From contig NZ_JAIVKM010000002.1 of assembly GCF_020523985.1 (NCBI RefSeq), positions 434,001 through 498,000 of the forward strand: a stretch of DNA of 64,000 bases, in the 5' to 3' direction. Positions 16,683 through 25,133 of the stretch are shown one piece after another. Numbering within the stretch: the stretch's first letter is position 1; every line of letters begins with the position of its first letter. Both the position numbers and the translations under genes were made by a program. The notes under the pieces were generated by a model, which worked only from the letters and a program-made list of their open reading frames with translations, searched no databases and was not told where the DNA came from. This DNA is from Mangrovibacter yixingensis (GTDB lineage: Bacteria > Pseudomonadota > Gammaproteobacteria > Enterobacterales > Enterobacteriaceae).

Positions 16683-18695
16683 TTAATCACTAAACAGAGG
16701 TATGCCCTTCTTCCATGGGAGTGTAATAATCCGGCGTTCCCCCTCCATATCAATATGAAGTATTGCGCTATCTGGTTGCCAATCAACGTTAGCAAGTGAA
16801 ACCGCGTCTCTCGTACTTAAATCATACAGAGTGACCAGGTGAAAACACGCCTGGTTGCTACGCACCACCAGGTAACTGATATCCCGGGTAGCCGGGTTTG
16901 CAGGCGCAAGGGCCGTAAATAAACAGGCTTCCTGCCCGGTAGCAATCCATAAAGGTAGCTTTTTGTTTTCATGATGAAAACTTAGCGGCATCACTCCATT
17001 TAATTGGCGACAAGTCACCGAATGAAAATATGCATCCACTCCATGATTTGGCCATTCACTTGCCTTACCTGGGAGGCATTCAGCCAGATTACCGTCCACA
17101 TGTAAGGTGAAATCCAGTGCTTGCTGGTGAGGGTTCTCCACTTCCACCACATCCACAGCCATATCTGGCAACCACAGTATGCTGCGGCGAAAAACCACAT
17201 CCTGCCAAATTTCGGTATTCTCTGCCGGTGGGTAGTGGCTGTCCAACTGCGGCAACGCCCCAGACCAATCCACTTTGGTTTGTAGCCAACAATAACCAGG
17301 ATTTTGTTCCCAATAGATTACTTCAGGAACGGCAGGAGGCTGGTTAGTACGCCCAATGCTTAACGTATTGTGCGTGGCGCTGTTTTTATAATACTGATAG
17401 TGCGCAGGCGCACCATAACCGGTTGTTCCCAAGTCTGGCAGCCAGTGATGCCCCTGGTTAAATAGCATGATGCCCAGCCGGTCATGGTGATCATGCTCGC
17501 CGCCAAACGGAGAGTGTTTCAACAATATGGTCTGGTCACCATCTGGCTTGCGAAAAACTGTCAGCCCCGCACCTGGTGCATGAAGAGTCTCACAAGGCAC
17601 AAGAGCCCTGGAGTCACCAGGTAATTTGTTTGCCCCATATAACAAGGCATCCAAACTCGTGCGGGGCTGACTGAGGTAAATCGTGTTAAGCACATCGCCA
17701 TAACGCGTAGTGCCGTATTCCCCATAGAAGAATTCGTAAATATGGGAATGAGTTAACGCTTGCTGGCCGGTAATACAATCATTAATGGGCGGGAAAGTGC
17801 CATCTGGCAGCAGTAAATCAAGCGGGAAATCGAGCATTTTGTGGTAGCCAGGTAATGGCAATAGGCTCCAGCGGGTGCCGCGAGCCAGTTTTTCAAACGC
17901 ACAGAAACCCTGCAGTGCATAAAAATGATAATGGACTGAACCCTCAAACCACAGCCCTTCATCCAGCAGACCATGTTCGAGCTGATAACGCAGGCCATAC
18001 TCGCTATTAACCGCGAACTCCAGGTAGTCTGTATCTTCCAGAATCAAACCAATAACCCCGACTGTGGCACTGATTTTTACTTCGTGGTTATGTAACTGCC
18101 GGGCTCTGTGCGCTATCAGAAAATCAGCACCTTCTCGCAACAAGCGCTGCTCAATATAGTGGCGCTCTTCGGCGCTCAGTGCATCACGAATCAAGTCATA
18201 GCCCAGGGCAAAATCCAGGTGACAATTCGCTTCGCACAATGTTTGTGCATTGGCTTTTCCCGGCCCATTACAAGGAATTCCACCGTGCACTTCATAGCCC
18301 GGGTAAAATTTGGCATAACCGAGCAAAATCTGGCGTACTTTGTCGTAGTATTCTTTTTCTCCAGTAAGTTGCCAAAGCAGCCCCAACTGATAGCAGGCTT
18401 TTGCGTTAAGGCCATTCAACCCCCGCCACCATGCGCCATCCCAGGGCTCTCCACGCCACATTTTGCCATCTACCGGGCAACAATGTGCATCTGGTGACTG
18501 CCGGTTCCAGTTAAGCCGAACGCTGTGTTCCGGGCAGAAATAGTAAAGGTTCCATGTTGCTATTCCGGTTTCAGGCACCAGGACCGGCGAGGCCAGAATA
18601 TCGTGATTATCTTCACGAATAGCCTTAATAAAATCGGGGTGCTCATCAATGCGAGCCTTGCATATAGAAAAAGCGGGGTCACTGAACTGAATCAT
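16683..18695 (-). CDS. Heparinase II/III-like polysaccharide lyase (oligouronide lyase, PL15-like)
   Basis: 670 residues and no signal peptide, so it acts in the cytoplasm on imported oligomers. The N-terminal half is the alpha/alpha toroid and the C-terminal half the heparinase II/III beta sandwich. Candidate catalytic residues are His204 (NHE), Tyr256 within HYHFY, and the GGEHDHHDRLG loop at 398-408. The Cys/His stretch at 54-73 (CPEH...HCCP) resembles the metal-binding head of PL15 lyases. Oligoalginate, unsaturated oligogalacturonide or glycosaminoglycan fragments are all possible. The start at 18695 is preferred to an ORF start 78 bp upstream, which overlaps the KdgR-like box. Confidence 0.82.
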   Translation of the reverse strand: MIQFSDPAFSICKARIDEHPDFIKAIREDNHDILASPVLVPETGIATWNLYYFCPEHSVRLNWNRQSPDAHCCPVDGKMWRGEPWDGAWWRGLNGLNAKACYQLGLLWQLTGEKEYYDKVRQILLGYAKFYPGYEVHGGIPCNGPGKANAQTLCEANCHLDFALGYDLIRDALSAEERHYIEQRLLREGADFLIAHRARQLHNHEVKISATVGVIGLILEDTDYLEFAVNSEYGLRYQLEHGLLDEGLWFEGSVHYHFYALQGFCAFEKLARGTRWSLLPLPGYHKMLDFPLDLLLPDGTFPPINDCITGQQALTHSHIYEFFYGEYGTTRYGDVLNTIYLSQPRTSLDALLYGANKLPGDSRALVPCETLHAPGAGLTVFRKPDGDQTILLKHSPFGGEHDHHDRLGIMLFNQGHHWLPDLGTTGYGAPAHYQYYKNSATHNTLSIGRTNQPPAVPEVIYWEQNPGYCWLQTKVDWSGALPQLDSHYPPAENTEIWQDVVFRRSILWLPDMAVDVVEVENPHQQALDFTLHVDGNLAECLPGKASEWPNHGVDAYFHSVTCRQLNGVMPLSFHHENKKLPLWIATGQEACLFTALAPANPATRDISYLVVRSNQACFHLVTLYDLSTRDAVSLANVDWQPDSAILHIDMEGERRIITLPWKKGIPLFSD

Positions 18696-18745
18696 CTCTA
18701 CATCCCTGTCGGAGTTTTTTTTATTAAAGCAATTCCATTTATAAA

Positions 18746-18764
18746 AATAAACCAACGTTTCATT
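18746..18764. promoter_or_regulatory. KdgR box before the lyase gene
   Basis: AATAAACC-AAC-GTTTCATT matches 15 of 16 defined positions of the KdgR consensus and lies 51 bp upstream of the lyase start. This is the best evidence that the locus serves uronate catabolism. Confidence 0.78.
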
Positions 18765-18987
18765 TTTATGCAAAGAGTGAGAGAGCCGTCAACACGCCAA
18801 CTTCTCGTAATAAACAGACCAATACGCGAAGTTGTTATACCTATTTCAACTAACACTATTAAGTAACGAATTAAAACACGCATTCATATGAGTGACGCAG
18901 GGAAATATTGCGTGCTGATAAGTATCCACGGCAACTATTTTTCTGAGCCTTATGTTAAAAACTGAATAACCTGATGAAGTTAATTCA

Positions 18988-19003
18988 GGTGATCTCATTC
19001 ACA
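18988..19003. promoter_or_regulatory. CRP-like site between the lyase and TRAP genes
   Basis: GGTGA-TCTCAT-TCACA matches 9 of 10 core positions. It lies in the 459-bp divergent gap, 152 bp before the TRAP binding-protein gene and about 290 bp before the lyase gene, so it could serve either. No gene is seen in the gap. Confidence 0.6.
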
Positions 19004-19154
19004 GAAATGATGATTCACGGCTTTCATCCGGAAAAATGTGAACCACACTAAGAAATGCTATCCGACAAGTAAGATAAGATGTCATACATCAAAACCAATA
19101 ATTACATTTTATTACACCAACGTTACGCCTTAATTATCCTTCGGAGAATGTGTT

Positions 19155-20144
19155 ATGAAACTGACCTCTTTTTCCCGTAGCCTGCTGGGCGCAGCAATTT
19201 TGGCCCTCTGTGCCGGCAATGCCAGCGCTGCAGAAAAAGTTACCCTCAAACTGGCTCATAACCTTGAGCGCAGCCATGTGGTTCATAAGGCCTTTGAACA
19301 GATGGCAAAAGAAGTGAAAGAACTTTCCCACGGTAATATGCAGATTCGTATTTATCCCAGCAGCCAAATGGGCAGTGCCAGGGAAACCATGGAGTTATTA
19401 CAAAATGGTGCGCTGGATATGACAAAAGGTTCTGCCAGCGATCTGGAATCATTCGACAACGTATACGCTATCTACAACCTGCCTTATCTATTTAAAAACC
19501 AGCAGCACTTTAACAATGTTGTTTACGGTGAAGTGGGCAAAGAGATAATGAACTCCACCAAGGATAAAGGCTTCTTCACCATGGCAGCCTATGTGGCAGG
19601 AACCCGCAGTTTCTACGCGAAAAAACCCATTACTAAACCTGAAGACCTGAAAGGCCTGAAAATTCGTGTTCAGGCAAGCCCAACCACATTGAAGATGATT
19701 GAGTTGATGGGCGGTTCACCTACACCTATCTCCTTCGGGGAAGTGTACACAGCCATGCAACAGGGTGTGGTGGATGGAGCAGAAAACAACGTGCCGTCCT
19801 GGGTACAGACTCGCCATATAGAAATTGCCAAAGTATTCTCTGAAGATGAACACACCTCTATCCCTGACTTTCTGGTGATGTCGACCAAAACCTGGAACAA
19901 ACTGACACCAGAACAGCAGCAGATCCTGGCTAAAGCCGCCACTGATTCTGAAGTTTATGAGCAGAAACTGTGGGATGAAGTAGACAAAGAGTCTCGTGAA
20001 AAAGCCATTTCGATGGGTGCAACTTTTGTAAAAGTAGACAAAGCACCGTTCCGAGCAGCAGTAAAACCGCTGTATGACGATTTCGCTAAAGATCCAAAAC
20101 AAGCAGCCCTGCTTGCCAAGTTTGAAGCCGCCGCGCCACAGTGA
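19155..20144 (+). CDS. TRAP transporter solute-binding protein (DctP family)
   Basis: 329 residues with a clear signal peptide ending ASA at about residue 26. The DctP fold is evident: an early KLAHNLERSHVVHK segment, the conserved GLKIRVQASP strand whose Arg binds the substrate carboxylate, and GEVYTAMQQGVVDGAENN. Cargo of this family is almost always an organic acid. With the adjacent KdgR-controlled lyase, a uronate or short oligouronide is likely. It is the first gene of dctP-dctQ-dctM; a terminator-like hairpin separates it from dctQ. Confidence 0.92.
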   Translation: MKLTSFSRSLLGAAILALCAGNASAAEKVTLKLAHNLERSHVVHKAFEQMAKEVKELSHGNMQIRIYPSSQMGSARETMELLQNGALDMTKGSASDLESFDNVYAIYNLPYLFKNQQHFNNVVYGEVGKEIMNSTKDKGFFTMAAYVAGTRSFYAKKPITKPEDLKGLKIRVQASPTTLKMIELMGGSPTPISFGEVYTAMQQGVVDGAENNVPSWVQTRHIEIAKVFSEDEHTSIPDFLVMSTKTWNKLTPEQQQILAKAATDSEVYEQKLWDEVDKESREKAISMGATFVKVDKAPFRAAVKPLYDDFAKDPKQAALLAKFEAAAPQ

Positions 20145-20153
20145 CGGACCTCT

Positions 20154-20178
20154 GGCGGGCTTGAAGCCCGCCTTTTTT
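20154..20178 (+). terminator. Intercistronic terminator after the TRAP binding-protein gene
   Basis: GGCGGGCT and AGCCCGCC form a perfect 8-bp stem with a TGA loop followed by six T. It lies 10 bp after the dctP stop and 17 bp before the dctQ start, so it should partly terminate and give more binding protein than membrane subunits. Confidence 0.85.
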
Positions 20179-20194
20179 AATCAGGAAAACAAAA

Positions 20195-20698
20195 ATGATC
20201 TTCGACCGTATTAAATGGGTGGTTGACCGGATTATTGCGACCTTTTCTATCCTGGTAATGGTAGCCCTGGTTGTCTGTGTAGTCTGGCAGGTATTCAGCC
20301 GTTATGTGTTGGGCCAACCCAGCACAATGACGGATGAACTTGCTCGCTTTCTGATGATATGGGTGGGTTTACTGGGTGCAGCCTATACCGTTGGTGCGCA
20401 ACGCCATTTATCAATTGATATTCTGGCACTCAGCCTGAGTGAGAGGAAAAAACAGTTTCTCAATATCTTCATCAACCTGTTTATTTTTCTGTTTGCGGGT
20501 GGCGTGATTATTTCCGGCGGCCTGAAATTAATTGAAAAAACCCTTGCCACTGCGCAAGTGTCTGCAGCCATGCAAATTCCTATGGGTTATGTCTATTTTG
20601 TTCTGCCGTTAAGTGGCGCCGTCATGATGTTCTATTCCTTATGGTTTATTGCACATGATGTTCGCCGTTTACGTCATCCGGATGAGGTTGCCCCGTAA
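20195..20698 (+). CDS. TRAP transporter small permease (DctQ family)
   Basis: 167 residues with four membrane helices (about 17-39, 52-70, 90-112 and 130-150) and the DctQ signature around WVGLLGAAYTVGAQRHLSID. It scaffolds the large permease. Its TAA stop overlaps the ATG of dctM by one base, so the two are co-translated. Confidence 0.92.
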   Translation: MIFDRIKWVVDRIIATFSILVMVALVVCVVWQVFSRYVLGQPSTMTDELARFLMIWVGLLGAAYTVGAQRHLSIDILALSLSERKKQFLNIFINLFIFLFAGGVIISGGLKLIEKTLATAQVSAAMQIPMGYVYFVLPLSGAVMMFYSLWFIAHDVRRLRHPDEVAP

Positions 20699-21999
20699 TG
20701 GAAAGTTATATTGCTCTCGCACTGTTTGGTAGTTTCTTTATTCTGGTTTTTATTGGCGTACCTATCTCATTTTCTATTGGGATTGCCACTGTCGCATCAA
20801 TGGCACTGATGTTCCCATGGGATATCGCCATCATTACCGTAACCCAGCGCCTGGCTAATGGGTTAGATAACTTCGCATTACTCGCCATTCCTTTTTTTAT
20901 TTTTGCGGGCATTTTGATGAACAGTGGTGGGATAGCCATCAGGTTGATTAATCTGGCGCAAGTAATGGTTGGCCGGGTGCCGGGTTCATTAGGCCATGTC
21001 AATGTGCTGGCAAACATGATGTTTGGTTCCATTTCAGGCTCAGCTGTTGCCGCGGCTGCCGCGGTAGGCGGCACACTGGATCCCATACAGAAAAAAGAAG
21101 GGTACGCCCCCGAATTCTCAACAGCGATTAACGTTTCATCTTGTATCACCGGGTTATTGATTCCGCCTTCGAACGTGCTGATTGTCTTTTCACTGACTGC
21201 TGGCGGTGTTTCTGTAGCATCGCTGTTTATGGCCGGTTACCTGCCGGGTATTCTGATGGGTTTCTCCATCATGCTGGTTTGTTGGTTTTTGGCGCGTAAA
21301 CGCAACTATCCATTGTCCCCACGCCCTACAGCCAGCCAGGCATTGAAAGCGCTTTGGGATGCCCTTCCCAGCCTGTTATTAGTGTTTATCGTTATGGGGG
21401 GGATTTTAGGTGGAGTATTTACTGCCACCGAAGCTTCAGCCATCGCGGTGGTGTACACCTTTATCTTGTCGGTGCTGGTTTACCGGGAAGTGAAATGGCG
21501 TGATTTACCCAAGCTTATCCTTGAGTCTGTCGTCACTACATCCATCGTGTTGTTGTTGATAGGCGTTTCTGTAGGTATGTCATGGGCAATGACCAACGCC
21601 GATATTCCCTACATGATTAGCGATGCCATGATGGGCATATCTGATAATCCGTTAATTATTTTGCTAATGATTAACGTTGTGCTGCTGGTTGTGGGAATCT
21701 TTATGGATATGACACCCGCAGTACTTATTTTCACCCCCATTTTCCTGCCAATTGCACAGACACTTGGCATGGACCCGGTGCATTTCGGGATAATGATGGT
21801 TGCTAACCTGTGTATTGGTTTGCTGACACCGCCAGTGGGGAGTGCGCTGTTTGTCGGGTGCTCTATTTCAGGCGTGAAACTGCAGAACCTGATAAAACCG
21901 TTACTACCGTTCTATGCCGCCCTGTTTATTTCACTGATGATGATAACCTATATCCCTGAAATTTCGCTGTTCATACCGAAACTGTTGGGGCTGATGTAA
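20698..21999 (+). CDS. TRAP transporter large permease (DctM family)
   Basis: 433 residues with about 12 membrane helices. DctM landmarks include the N-terminal LFGSFFILVFIGVPI, the GSISGSAVAAAAAVGG loop and the late LLTPPVGSALFVGC segment. It forms the Na+-driven elevator that accepts substrate from the DctP protein. It ends the operon; a convergent gene of unknown function follows. Confidence 0.93.
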   Translation: MESYIALALFGSFFILVFIGVPISFSIGIATVASMALMFPWDIAIITVTQRLANGLDNFALLAIPFFIFAGILMNSGGIAIRLINLAQVMVGRVPGSLGHVNVLANMMFGSISGSAVAAAAAVGGTLDPIQKKEGYAPEFSTAINVSSCITGLLIPPSNVLIVFSLTAGGVSVASLFMAGYLPGILMGFSIMLVCWFLARKRNYPLSPRPTASQALKALWDALPSLLLVFIVMGGILGGVFTATEASAIAVVYTFILSVLVYREVKWRDLPKLILESVVTTSIVLLLIGVSVGMSWAMTNADIPYMISDAMMGISDNPLIILLMINVVLLVVGIFMDMTPAVLIFTPIFLPIAQTLGMDPVHFGIMMVANLCIGLLTPPVGSALFVGCSISGVKLQNLIKPLLPFYAALFISLMMITYIPEISLFIPKLLGLM

Positions 22000-22058
22000 T
22001 ACTTGCCCATGCCAGGCATTTTTCCTTCGCCTGGCATGGTTCCTTTCTTCTATAAGCG

Positions 22059-22562
22059 TCATACATCCCCGAGAGAAACCATGGGCCGCTGGTATGCAGG
22101 CCATACAATGGCAACCAAATCAGGGTAAGCACTCAGGCTGAATTCGTAGAAACACTGGCGCAGGTTCAGCACTTCGATATCTGAGTAACTAATGACTTCC
22201 CCGTTCATGCAGCGTTTTTTCAGGTTGTCATAGTATTTGTACACTGCGGAGTTGAGGTCACTGCAACGCCGTTGGGCATCAAACAACCCTGGTGTAGAGG
22301 TGATTTTATCAATCCCCATTTGCTTGACTGTTATGCGTACAAAATCAATGTATTCGTTATTCACCCGCCAGTACCAGGGAGGTGTAATGTGGTTGATCAG
22401 GCGTGCGAATTGATCTTCCCCTTGCTCAGCTGTTAATGCGGGTTGCGAATATAAAGGCTGTTGCTGTACCTGATTTGCGCTCTTTTTATTATCGCGCATT
22501 AAAACAAGTACACCACCCAGTAGTATTAATAATATAAAGACGAGATAAATAGTGAGGCTCAC
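22059..22562 (-). CDS. Membrane-anchored protein of unknown function
   Basis: 167 residues: one N-terminal membrane helix (about 4-22), a short Gln-rich linker and a soluble domain. I do not recognise the family. It is divergent from the next unknown gene across 103 bp of AT-rich DNA and converges with dctM. Confidence 0.6.
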   Translation of the reverse strand: MSLTIYLVFILLILLGGVLVLMRDNKKSANQVQQQPLYSQPALTAEQGEDQFARLINHITPPWYWRVNNEYIDFVRITVKQMGIDKITSTPGLFDAQRRCSDLNSAVYKYYDNLKKRCMNGEVISYSDIEVLNLRQCFYEFSLSAYPDLVAIVWPAYQRPMVSLGDV

Positions 22563-22665
22563 ATTTACACTCCTTTTTTTTGATTTTAATTTTACAACAT
22601 GTTATTGTCAACGCTACACACGCCCTGAATAATTTTATCTTTTTGATATTAAAGGCTTATTAGTT

Positions 22666-23076
22666 ATGCTGCCAGATAACCTGGTGCCCGGGCGGTATCA
22701 CTATATAGTTCCGGAATCACCGCAAGACAGTTCAGACACCCCATCTGATTTCACTTTAGTCACTGAAAAGCTTCAGGAACTTGAAGTTGAAATTCTCAGC
22801 AGCGTCTCGCAACCGGGGCGTATTGGCTTACCCAAAAACGCACTTCTGGAAGAGCACGACCGCTATTTTAAAGAGAGATTATTTAGCGTCGCAAAAATAG
22901 AAACCTTTGCCCGGGTGCTAAAAGAATTAGTCGCAGAAAATGAAATTACTCAAGAAGCCCTCTCTGAGTTAATCACACAAAAAACTGTAGAAATAAATGA
23001 ACAGGGTGAAAAAATTTGGCTTAATTTAATTACCAGTGAAATTAAATCACCTTTGTTTTACCGGCTTGAGGATTAG
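22666..23076 (+). CDS. Acidic cytoplasmic protein of unknown function
   Basis: 136 residues, acidic, predicted mostly helical after residue 30, with no signal peptide. It lies three bases before the next gene, so the two are probably co-translated. I recognise no domain. Codon use looks more AT-rich than that of the flanking backbone genes. Confidence 0.55.
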   Translation: MLPDNLVPGRYHYIVPESPQDSSDTPSDFTLVTEKLQELEVEILSSVSQPGRIGLPKNALLEEHDRYFKERLFSVAKIETFARVLKELVAENEITQEALSELITQKTVEINEQGEKIWLNLITSEIKSPLFYRLED

Positions 23077-23079
23077 ACT

Positions 23080-23472
23080 ATGTCTGAACAAGCTCAACCA
23101 ATTAATAAAAATTTCGCTTTAAATAATGAAAATAAACATCAATTTATCTTAAGTAGAAATTTACAGTCACTGCGGCTTTATAAGAACGAAGTGGTTGACC
23201 GTTATACACGTAAAATTTCCAGTATTCCGGCGGCACTGGTGGAGCTGAAGTGGCAAAACCGCAAATCGCTGTACGCGTTCCAGGTAAAAGAAGAAGTCTA
23301 TGGCAGTGTGTTGTGTCAATTACTGGCTAATAACCCAGAGTTAAAAGAAAAGGTTATGGCACGCATTGAAGCACACTACCAACAGTTTCGTACCCATGAA
23401 GCCCAAACCCTGGAAGTGTCCCGCAAGTTGGTTGATGGGCAGTTTAAGACCTCGTCGGCGATAACTAACTAA
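23080..23472 (+). CDS. Cytoplasmic protein of unknown function, paired with the preceding gene
   Basis: 130 residues, basic and helical, with no signal or membrane segment. The acidic/basic pairing with the gene before it and the three-base gap suggest two partners of one complex, which is inference. A strong terminator follows at 23514. Confidence 0.55.
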   Translation: MSEQAQPINKNFALNNENKHQFILSRNLQSLRLYKNEVVDRYTRKISSIPAALVELKWQNRKSLYAFQVKEEVYGSVLCQLLANNPELKEKVMARIEAHYQQFRTHEAQTLEVSRKLVDGQFKTSSAITN

Positions 23473-23513
23473 CCCCACACTTCCCTCTGTTTTCGAGACA
23501 TTCTTTCGCGCAT

Positions 23514-23542
23514 AAAAAAAGCGTGGCCATCGCCACGCTTTT
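23514..23542. terminator. Bidirectional terminator between the unknown pair and exbD
   Basis: A 7-bp stem, GCGTGGC/GCCACGC, is preceded by seven A and followed by four T, so it can stop transcription from both sides. Confidence 0.85.
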
Positions 23543-23662
23543 CCATAATCTATCTGCCGAAAACCAATACCCTGGTCTTCCACATTTTTAGCCCGATATC
23601 TGGCACTAAACTATAGCGCTAACAGTGCTGTAATCAGACTGGCTTAGCCCACTGCACTGGTG

Positions 23663-24145
23663 TTACTTCGATGTCTCTGCGGGTTGAGTTGGTTGCGCCC
23701 CTGGTTGTACAGGTGCGCCAGCAGCACCAGGGTTACTTTCCTGCGCGACCAGGCCAATCTTGAGATAACCAGCCTTTTGCAGCATATCCATCACATGCAT
23801 CAGGGTTTCGTAATCAACCGACTTATCTGCCCGGAAAAAGATAGTGGTATCTTTTTTCCCTTCAGTCATTGTGTTCAGGACATCAACCATGTTCTGCTCT
23901 GTCACAGGTTCATTACCAATGAACAATGTCTTGTCTGCTTTGACTGACAGATATAACGGTTTTTCAGGGCGTGGTTGTGGTTCACTGGATGAACCCGGTA
24001 AGTTCACCTTTACATCCACTGTTGCCAGTGGTGCCGCAACCATAAAGATAATCAGCAACACCAACATCACATCAATAAAGGGAGTGACATTGATATCGTG
24101 CATCTCGGCGCTGTCACCAGCATTCTCGTTAAAATGCATAGCCAT
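23663..24145 (-). CDS. exbD: Biopolymer transport protein ExbD
   Basis: 160 residues with one membrane helix (about 23-43) containing the essential Asp25 (NVTPFIDVM) and a periplasmic domain. With ExbB and TonB it converts the proton gradient into energy for outer-membrane uptake of siderophores and cobalamin. It is about 19 residues longer than E. coli ExbD because of a Pro/Gln/Ala-rich C-terminal tail. It starts 6 bp after exbB. Confidence 0.97.
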   Translation of the reverse strand: MAMHFNENAGDSAEMHDINVTPFIDVMLVLLIIFMVAAPLATVDVKVNLPGSSSEPQPRPEKPLYLSVKADKTLFIGNEPVTEQNMVDVLNTMTEGKKDTTIFFRADKSVDYETLMHVMDMLQKAGYLKIGLVAQESNPGAAGAPVQPGAQPTQPAETSK

Positions 24146-24151
24146 AAGGCA

Positions 24152-24886
24152 TCAACCTACACGCAGTTTCTGAGCGGGCTGGATATTACGTGCGTCACGG
24201 CTCGCGGCCAAATCCAAATCACGGCTTTGCAGTAACAACACTTGCGCCGCAACATCCCCCAGAGAGGCTTTATAATTGCCGATCAGGCGGGCGAAAACGT
24301 TGTAAATCACTACAGCAGGAATCGCAGCAACAAGACCGATTGCGGTAGCCAGCAGCGCTTCTGCAATACCAGGAGCGACAACGGCCAGGTTTGTCGTTTG
24401 TGAATGAGCAATACCGATAAAACTGTTCATGATGCCCCAGACAGTACCAAACAACCCGACAAACGGTGAAATTGCACCAATAGTTGCCAAAAAGCCATTA
24501 CCGCGCCCCAGATAACGCCCGGTTGCCGCAACACGCCGTTCCAGACGGAAACTGGTACGAGACTTGATACCTTCGTTATCGTCACTGCCTTCGGAAAGAA
24601 CTAATTCGTCCTGCGCTTCATTAATCAGTTGAGCACTGAGACTGCGGGTGTGGAAACCGGATGCGGTTTCACTGGCTTCATTTAAAGAACGGGCACTTGA
24701 GAGCGCTGCATGCTCAACGTTGAGGCGGCGTTTCCAGGCAAGCAGTTCTGTAAATTTGCGAAAGAACAGCGCCCAAGTGACCACGGAGGCGAGCAACAGG
24801 CCAATCATGACCAGTTTCACCACAATATCGGCATGATGATACATACCCCAGACGGATAAATCCGCCTGCATCAAATTTTCTGCCAC
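24152..24886 (-). CDS. exbB: Biopolymer transport protein ExbB
   Basis: 244 residues, matching E. coli ExbB, with three membrane helices: one near 20-42 and two after residue 130 (ATIGAISPFVGLFGTVWG and the following LLATAIGLVAAIPA). It forms the pentameric stator around ExbD. A Fur-type box lies about 70 bp upstream, as expected for iron control. Confidence 0.97.
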   Translation of the reverse strand: MAENLMQADLSVWGMYHHADIVVKLVMIGLLLASVVTWALFFRKFTELLAWKRRLNVEHAALSSARSLNEASETASGFHTRSLSAQLINEAQDELVLSEGSDDNEGIKSRTSFRLERRVAATGRYLGRGNGFLATIGAISPFVGLFGTVWGIMNSFIGIAHSQTTNLAVVAPGIAEALLATAIGLVAAIPAVVIYNVFARLIGNYKASLGDVAAQVLLLQSRDLDLAASRDARNIQPAQKLRVG

Positions 24887-24955
24887 AGTGAATCTCCAGG
24901 ACCAACATGAAAAAAGACGAATATTGGCGGTATCATATCAAAACCCCACCGAATT

Positions 24956-24974
24956 GATAGTCGTTCTCATTACT
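24956..24974. promoter_or_regulatory. Fur-type box before exbB
   Basis: Twelve of 19 positions match the Fur consensus GATAATGATAATCATTATC. It lies in the gap between exbB and metC, on the exbB side, where Fur control is known in E. coli. Confidence 0.55.
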
Positions 24975-25104
24975 ATTTACATAATGACCTGGATCACACT
25001 CTGATTCTTTGCGCCAGAACAGAAAACCACCACTTTTTACCTCGTTTTTTCTTATGAAGGTGATTTCCCGGTGCCTGTTCTGACAGAAGCGTGGTAACTT
25101 ATTT

Positions 25105-25120
25105 AGACATCCAGACGTAT
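25105..25120. promoter_or_regulatory. Tandem MetJ boxes before metC
   Basis: Two adjoining 8-mers, AGACATCC and AGACGTAT, match the met box AGACGTCT at 5-6 positions each with the correct 8-bp phase. They end 13 bp before the start codon, so MetJ with S-adenosylmethionine should repress metC. Confidence 0.7.
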
Positions 25121-25133
25121 AAAGGGACAGGCA

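Noticed and set aside
16430-16693. Plus-strand ORF in the symporter/lyase gap
   Set aside because: No ribosome site, codon use unlike real genes, and it overlaps regulatory DNA.
18866-18890. A third KdgR box serving the TRAP genes (ATTAAAAC-ACG-CATTCATA)
   Set aside because: Only 12 of 16 positions match and the right arm is poor.
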